Shown: piece after piece, positions 21,694 through 25,694 of the stretch
How the letters are laid out: each line of letters opens with the position of its first letter
Numbering within the stretch: position 1 is the stretch's first letter
Assembly (NCBI RefSeq): GCF_000347175.1
Contig: NZ_ANIK01000092.1
Span: 1-25,694 of the forward strand
Length of the DNA stretch: 25,694 nucleotides
Origin: Leptospira alstonii serovar Sichuan str. 79601
Lineage (GTDB): Bacteria; Spirochaetota; Leptospiria; Leptospirales; Leptospiraceae
Reading direction: 5' to 3'
Made by a program: the position numbers and the translations under genes
Notes under the pieces: generated by a model
Databases searched by the model: none
Told to the model about the DNA's origin: nothing
What the model saw: only the letters and a program-made list of their open reading frames with translations

Positions 21694-22394
21694 GCCTCTT
21701 TTGCCTTTTCGGAACTATCGTAAGAATTGTCCGATTTCATCAGTTCTTTCATCAACCATCGAGATGATTCTCTATCCAAAAAATCAAGTACTTGAATCAC
21801 AAGTTTTTCCCGCACGCTCTTCAACGCTTCCGCCAAATCGGGAAGACTTACCTGTCTCAATAAATCCTTCAGTTCGTTATATGATAATGAATGAAACGCC
21901 CTGTTCAAAAGAATATCCGAATCGATCTGAGGTTCGGAATTGCAAAACTCGGCGTAAAAATCGTTGAGAAGAATCGTATCGATCTCTTTTCTTTTTTGAT
22001 TCACGAAATTCCAAAAGTCCTTTTGGTAAGATTCTCCGAAATAAGACGCTACCTTTTCCAAAAAGACGGAGATGGGAAGTTCTCTCTGAATCGTTTCGAT
22101 TCCTTCGAGCATAATGATTCTATCTAAAAGTTCTTTTCCTTCGTAGTTTCCGGAAACGATATATCCTTTCAAAATATTGCCGACGTTTTCGGAATCCATC
22201 CCGATTCCCATCAGATCGAATCCCTTTCTTAGAAAAAAAGGATGTTCTTCGGAATCAAAGGTATCGATAAAAAAATATTTTCCGAATACGTAACACTTTT
22301 CGCTCAGCTCCAGCATCGTTCCTAAAACTTGTAAACTCTGTTCTCGATCCTTATCCGTATAAAAAAATCGATTTGGATGTATTTGTACCAGCAT
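21636..22394 (-). CDS. Orphan protein with a FliG C-terminal-like domain
   Basis: This is a 252-residue cytoplasmic protein without signal or membrane segment. Residues about 171-245 follow the pattern of the FliG C-terminal domain: the [15 protein letters not shown] helix pair matches FliG's ...LREVDxxDLAxALK..., followed by a basic/amphipathic helix ([19 protein letters not shown]) and the [12 protein letters not shown] segment, where FliG has VEEAQxxI. The first 165 residues are not recognised. FliG proper is about 330-350 residues and sits in flagellar operons, and no flagellar gene is near here. It could be a motor-switch accessory paralogue or a repurposed domain. The domain call is by eye. 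Confidence 0.6.
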   Translation of the reverse strand: MLVQIHPNRFFYTDKDREQSLQVLGTMLELSEKCYVFGKYFFIDTFDSEEHPFFLRKGFDLMGIGMDSENVGNILKGYIVSGNYEGKELLDRIIMLEGIETIQRELPISVFLEKVASYFGESYQKDFWNFVNQKRKEIDTILLNDFYAEFCNSEPQIDSDILLNRAFHSLSYNELKDLLRQVSLPDLAEALKSVREKLVIQVLDFLDRESSRWLMKELMKSDNSYDSSEKAKEAQLKILGIFASKKEMNRNF

Positions 22395-22606
22395 GTTTTA
22401 GTTTCTCCGAATTTTATTATATTGATTTTTTCCAATCTCATCGTCTCTTTAACGCTTTAAAGAAGGACCGTTTGGAAACAATGAATTCTCTTTGAATAAA
22501 GATGCATCAAATAAGACGCGGATTTTCTTTTTTTTAAAACCCTTTTCTTAAAATATCCATATTAAAAATACAAAAACCTTCCTTAATTTTCCCGCTACTA
22601 CTATCC

Positions 22607-22682
22607 CTATAAAATTGAGCGCCGTTAATTTTTATCGCAAAACACTGTTTCAATGCAAAATATTGGGTACTTTATTATATAG
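22607..22682. repeat. 76-bp palindromic element (copy B)
   Basis: The right end TACTTTATTATATAG (22668-22682) is the exact reverse complement of the left end of copy A (18536-18550). The preceding bases (TGTTTCAA, then GGTAC close to the end) also line up with copy A after small gaps. The left end is degraded (CTATAAAATTGAG). Confidence 0.5.
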
Positions 22683-23064
22683 CCATGAGTAATCTTTTCG
22701 TTTTAATTCCGTAATTCATGCGGATAGGTTCGAACATTTTTACGCTTAAAGTCTTTTCAAATCTCCGAATAAGAAACGAACTTTGTCACTCAGGTAACGA
22801 GGAGTTCCGCGGGGAAAAGAGCGACTTTGAGGGATTCGGTATAACGAATCGGAAACTCCGAGTTCGATATAAAGTTGTTCTGTTCGCTATTTATGAATCT
22901 TCGGCAAGTTTGGTCCACGCTGTAAAAATTGCTAAAGCAAGTGGAATATTATGACTTTGTAAAATCGTGTGTGGATAGGAAGTTTACGATAAAACACACA
23001 ACCAAAACGTGGAGAAAACTTGAGTGCGACGACTTCCTACGGGTCGTTCGAGGTTTAACTAAAG

Positions 23065-23163
23065 TCTCACTCCCTGCCGAATGACCCAAAGAGAATGAGG
23101 CACCTATTTCAAGTGATCACTCTCCGAACTCAATGAAACGCTCTCTAAGGATCGCGTTTCAGG
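23065..23163 (+). repeat. 99-bp REP-like repeat, copy 2
   Basis: This copy is gap-free against 16164-16262 with 11 differences. The right-hand palindrome keeps its stem (GAAACGC/GCGTTTC), and the loop reads TCTCTAAGGATC, one mismatch from the predicted IS110 target. The left-hand stem is partly broken. It lies just upstream of ccrA. Confidence 0.85.
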
Positions 23164-23268
23164 AATGGAGCCGCCCTGCCCCCCTTTGTGTAAAATCCGA
23201 ATCGCTAAAAACGCGGGAACTCCCCCTAAAATTGGTGTAGATGAAATACCAAAGTTCAGAAATCTGTG

Positions 23269-24519
<1,251 letters not shown>

Positions 24520-24835
24520 TTTCCGATCTCGATCAATTTCATAGAGCCGCTGGAACGGTTGATTCTACGCGGCTCCGAAATCGGGACAAAATCGAACGAA
24601 AGGAACACGCTTTCGTTTATCAGATCCAGCCCCAATGAACCATCGTGAGCAGAGCCATTGAGATTCCAATTGCGATCTACTAAATGACCCGTAAGAGTCA
24701 TAATTCTTATCCTTAAATTAACGTAAGTTCGGTATAATCAATGCGAAAGCGATTGCAGCGAGATCAACAAATTGGAATGACGAAAGAAAACCGTTTTTCG
24801 GATGATCTATCAATTTGCTTATCATTATATTTCGA
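24520..24835. other. Intergenic stretch with possible gene remnant on the minus strand
   Basis: After the ccrA hairpin, no intact gene is visible. On the minus strand two short open stretches read like membrane-protein tails: one ending at 24718 with FVDLAAIAFALIIPNLR, and one near 24618-24670 with IAIGISMALLTMVHWGW. They lie in different frames separated by stops and could be the eroded end of a membrane gene interrupted by the IS. This is weak evidence. Confidence 0.3.
24544..24575 (+). terminator. Hairpin after ccrA
   Basis: GAGCCGC (24544-24550) pairs with GCGGCTC (24569-24575) around an 18-nt loop, 24 bp past the ccrA stop. There is no T-run, so termination is plausible but not proven. 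Confidence 0.4.
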
Positions 24836-24882
<47 letters not shown>

Positions 24883-24883
24883 C

Positions 24884-25075
<192 letters not shown>

Positions 25076-25087
25076 CTCTGTCATTTT

Positions 25088-25093
25088 AGGAGA
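25088..25093 (+). promoter_or_regulatory. Ribosome-binding site of the IS110 transposase
   Basis: AGGAGA lies 6 nt before the ATG at 25100, a much clearer Shine-Dalgarno site than most chromosomal genes in this window have. It fixes the transposase start and leaves the RNA module entirely upstream. Confidence 0.75.
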
Positions 25094-25099
25094 AAAGAA

Positions 25100-25694
25100 A
25101 TGAACAGTCAAGAAATCAAGTATGTAGGAATTGATTGCGGAAAGAAAAGTTTAGAGGTTGTTCGAATTAATTCGGAGAACTCGCTCGAACGTCGGCAATT
25201 CAGTACAACGGAAAGCGGTATTAGCAGTTTATTAAAATGGCTGACTTTAAATGATATTGTAGGTCTGGAAGCGGGCTCTCAATCTTTTAGAATTGCAAAA
25301 TCAATTTTAAACAAAGGGATTCAAGTAATTGTCTTGAATCCCGGAGACTTAGCAACGATCTATCAATCTTTGAAAAAGACTGATAAAGAAGACAGTTTAA
25401 AAATAGCCAGGCTCATTCAACGTTATCCAATAGAAGAATTACCGGTTGTTCCGATTCCCACGGATGAAGAGGAAGATAATCGGCGATTGTGTACAGAGCA
25501 TGAGAACTGGACAAGGCAACTGACGCAAGGTAAGAATCGACTTCACAGTTTATTCACTCAAGCCGGTTTGACTGAAATCACCAAAAAGCATTTACGAACA
25601 AAAGCATCCAGAGAAGTTTCTGTAGCTTTACTTCCTGATCGATACAAAAAGGAAGCGGAACGAATCTTAAAAGTTTTAGATTTAGTCGAACTAA
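25100..25694 (+). CDS. IS110-family DEDD transposase/recombinase, 5' part
   Basis: This is the N-terminal 198 codons of an IS110 recombinase, open without stops to the window end. The RuvC-like DEDD catalytic residues are all placed as in the family: Asp12 ([13 protein letters not shown]), Glu57 (GLEAGS), and Asp95 and Asp98 ([14 protein letters not shown]), followed by the helical stretch that precedes the coiled coil ([12 protein letters not shown]). The C-terminal Tnp_20 domain with the catalytic Ser lies beyond the window. The enzyme excises and integrates the element as a circle with guide-RNA help in the IS621 model. The frame is intact as far as it can be seen, so the element may be active. 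Confidence 0.92.
   Translation, partial: MNSQEIKYVGIDCGKKSLEVVRINSENSLERRQFSTTESGISSLLKWLTLNDIVGLEAGSQSFRIAKSILNKGIQVIVLNPGDLATIYQSLKKTDKEDSLKIARLIQRYPIEELPVVPIPTDEEEDNRRLCTEHENWTRQLTQGKNRLHSLFTQAGLTEITKKHLRTKASREVSVALLPDRYKKEAERILKVLDLVEL

Noticed and set aside
22180..22240. MotA-like segment in the N-terminal half of the FliG-C-like protein ([20 protein letters not shown])
   Set aside because: The resemblance is short and there is no membrane segment. It is not enough to call a domain.
22718..22954. 78-codon plus-strand ORF
   Set aside because: The composition is irregular, with no ribosome-binding site or motif. The region looks like degraded sequence between two repeats.

Overview
The window reads as chromosomal DNA of a spirochaete of the genus Leptospira. 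The inference rests on protein style (spirochaetal lipoproteins, an OmpL-like porin, Lys-rich leptospiral envelope proteins), a crotonyl-CoA carboxylase/reductase gene, many starts without a clear Shine-Dalgarno site, and abundant short dispersed palindromic repeats between genes. Base composition looks to be in the low-to-mid 40s % GC by eye, which would suit one of the higher-GC pathogenic-clade species rather than L. interrogans. I could not run a species comparison.

Layout. 1-559 is gene-free and carries a 36-bp tandem hairpin array. 560-11311 is mostly envelope biology: a YbiT-type ABC-F ATPase (-), an OmpA-domain protein (+), a bifunctional class A penicillin-binding protein (+), a family-5 solute-binding lipoprotein (-), then msbA and lpxK (+), which flip and phosphorylate lipid A precursors. 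11509-13612 holds a putative outer-membrane beta-barrel, a small helix-hairpin-helix (Cdd1-type) protein and a CatB/Vat-type acetyltransferase that has lost most of its hexapeptide core. 13944-15656 is a long acyl-CoA dehydrogenase with Asp where the usual catalytic Glu sits. A 0.8-kb repeat-rich gap follows. Then come an OmpL-like porin, msrA, two tandem alpha/beta-hydrolase lipoproteins, a family-4 uracil-DNA glycosylase, a possible small ORF and an orphan protein ending in a FliG-C-like domain. After another 0.9-kb repeat-rich gap comes ccrA. The window ends inside an IS110-family insertion sequence.

The most interesting object is the IS110 left end. Upstream of the DEDD transposase (25100 onward) lies a segment of about 180 nt (24897-25075) that folds on paper into a 5' stem-loop plus two stem/internal-loop modules. 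This is the architecture of the IS621 bridge RNA. The two arms of its first internal loop spell a target, CGCTCTCT and (reverse complement) CTATGGA, sharing a CT core. That 13-nt target occurs exactly at 13907-13919, and with one mismatch each inside two 99-bp REP-like repeats of this same window (16164-16262 and 23065-23163). The chromosome to the left of the IS is half of that repeat (24836-24854), and its similarity stops at the predicted core dinucleotide. The element therefore appears to be an RNA-guided IS aimed at a leptospiral REP-like repeat, parallel to IS621 and the E. coli REP. The orientation differs from my recollection of IS621, and no donor-guide match to the left end was found.
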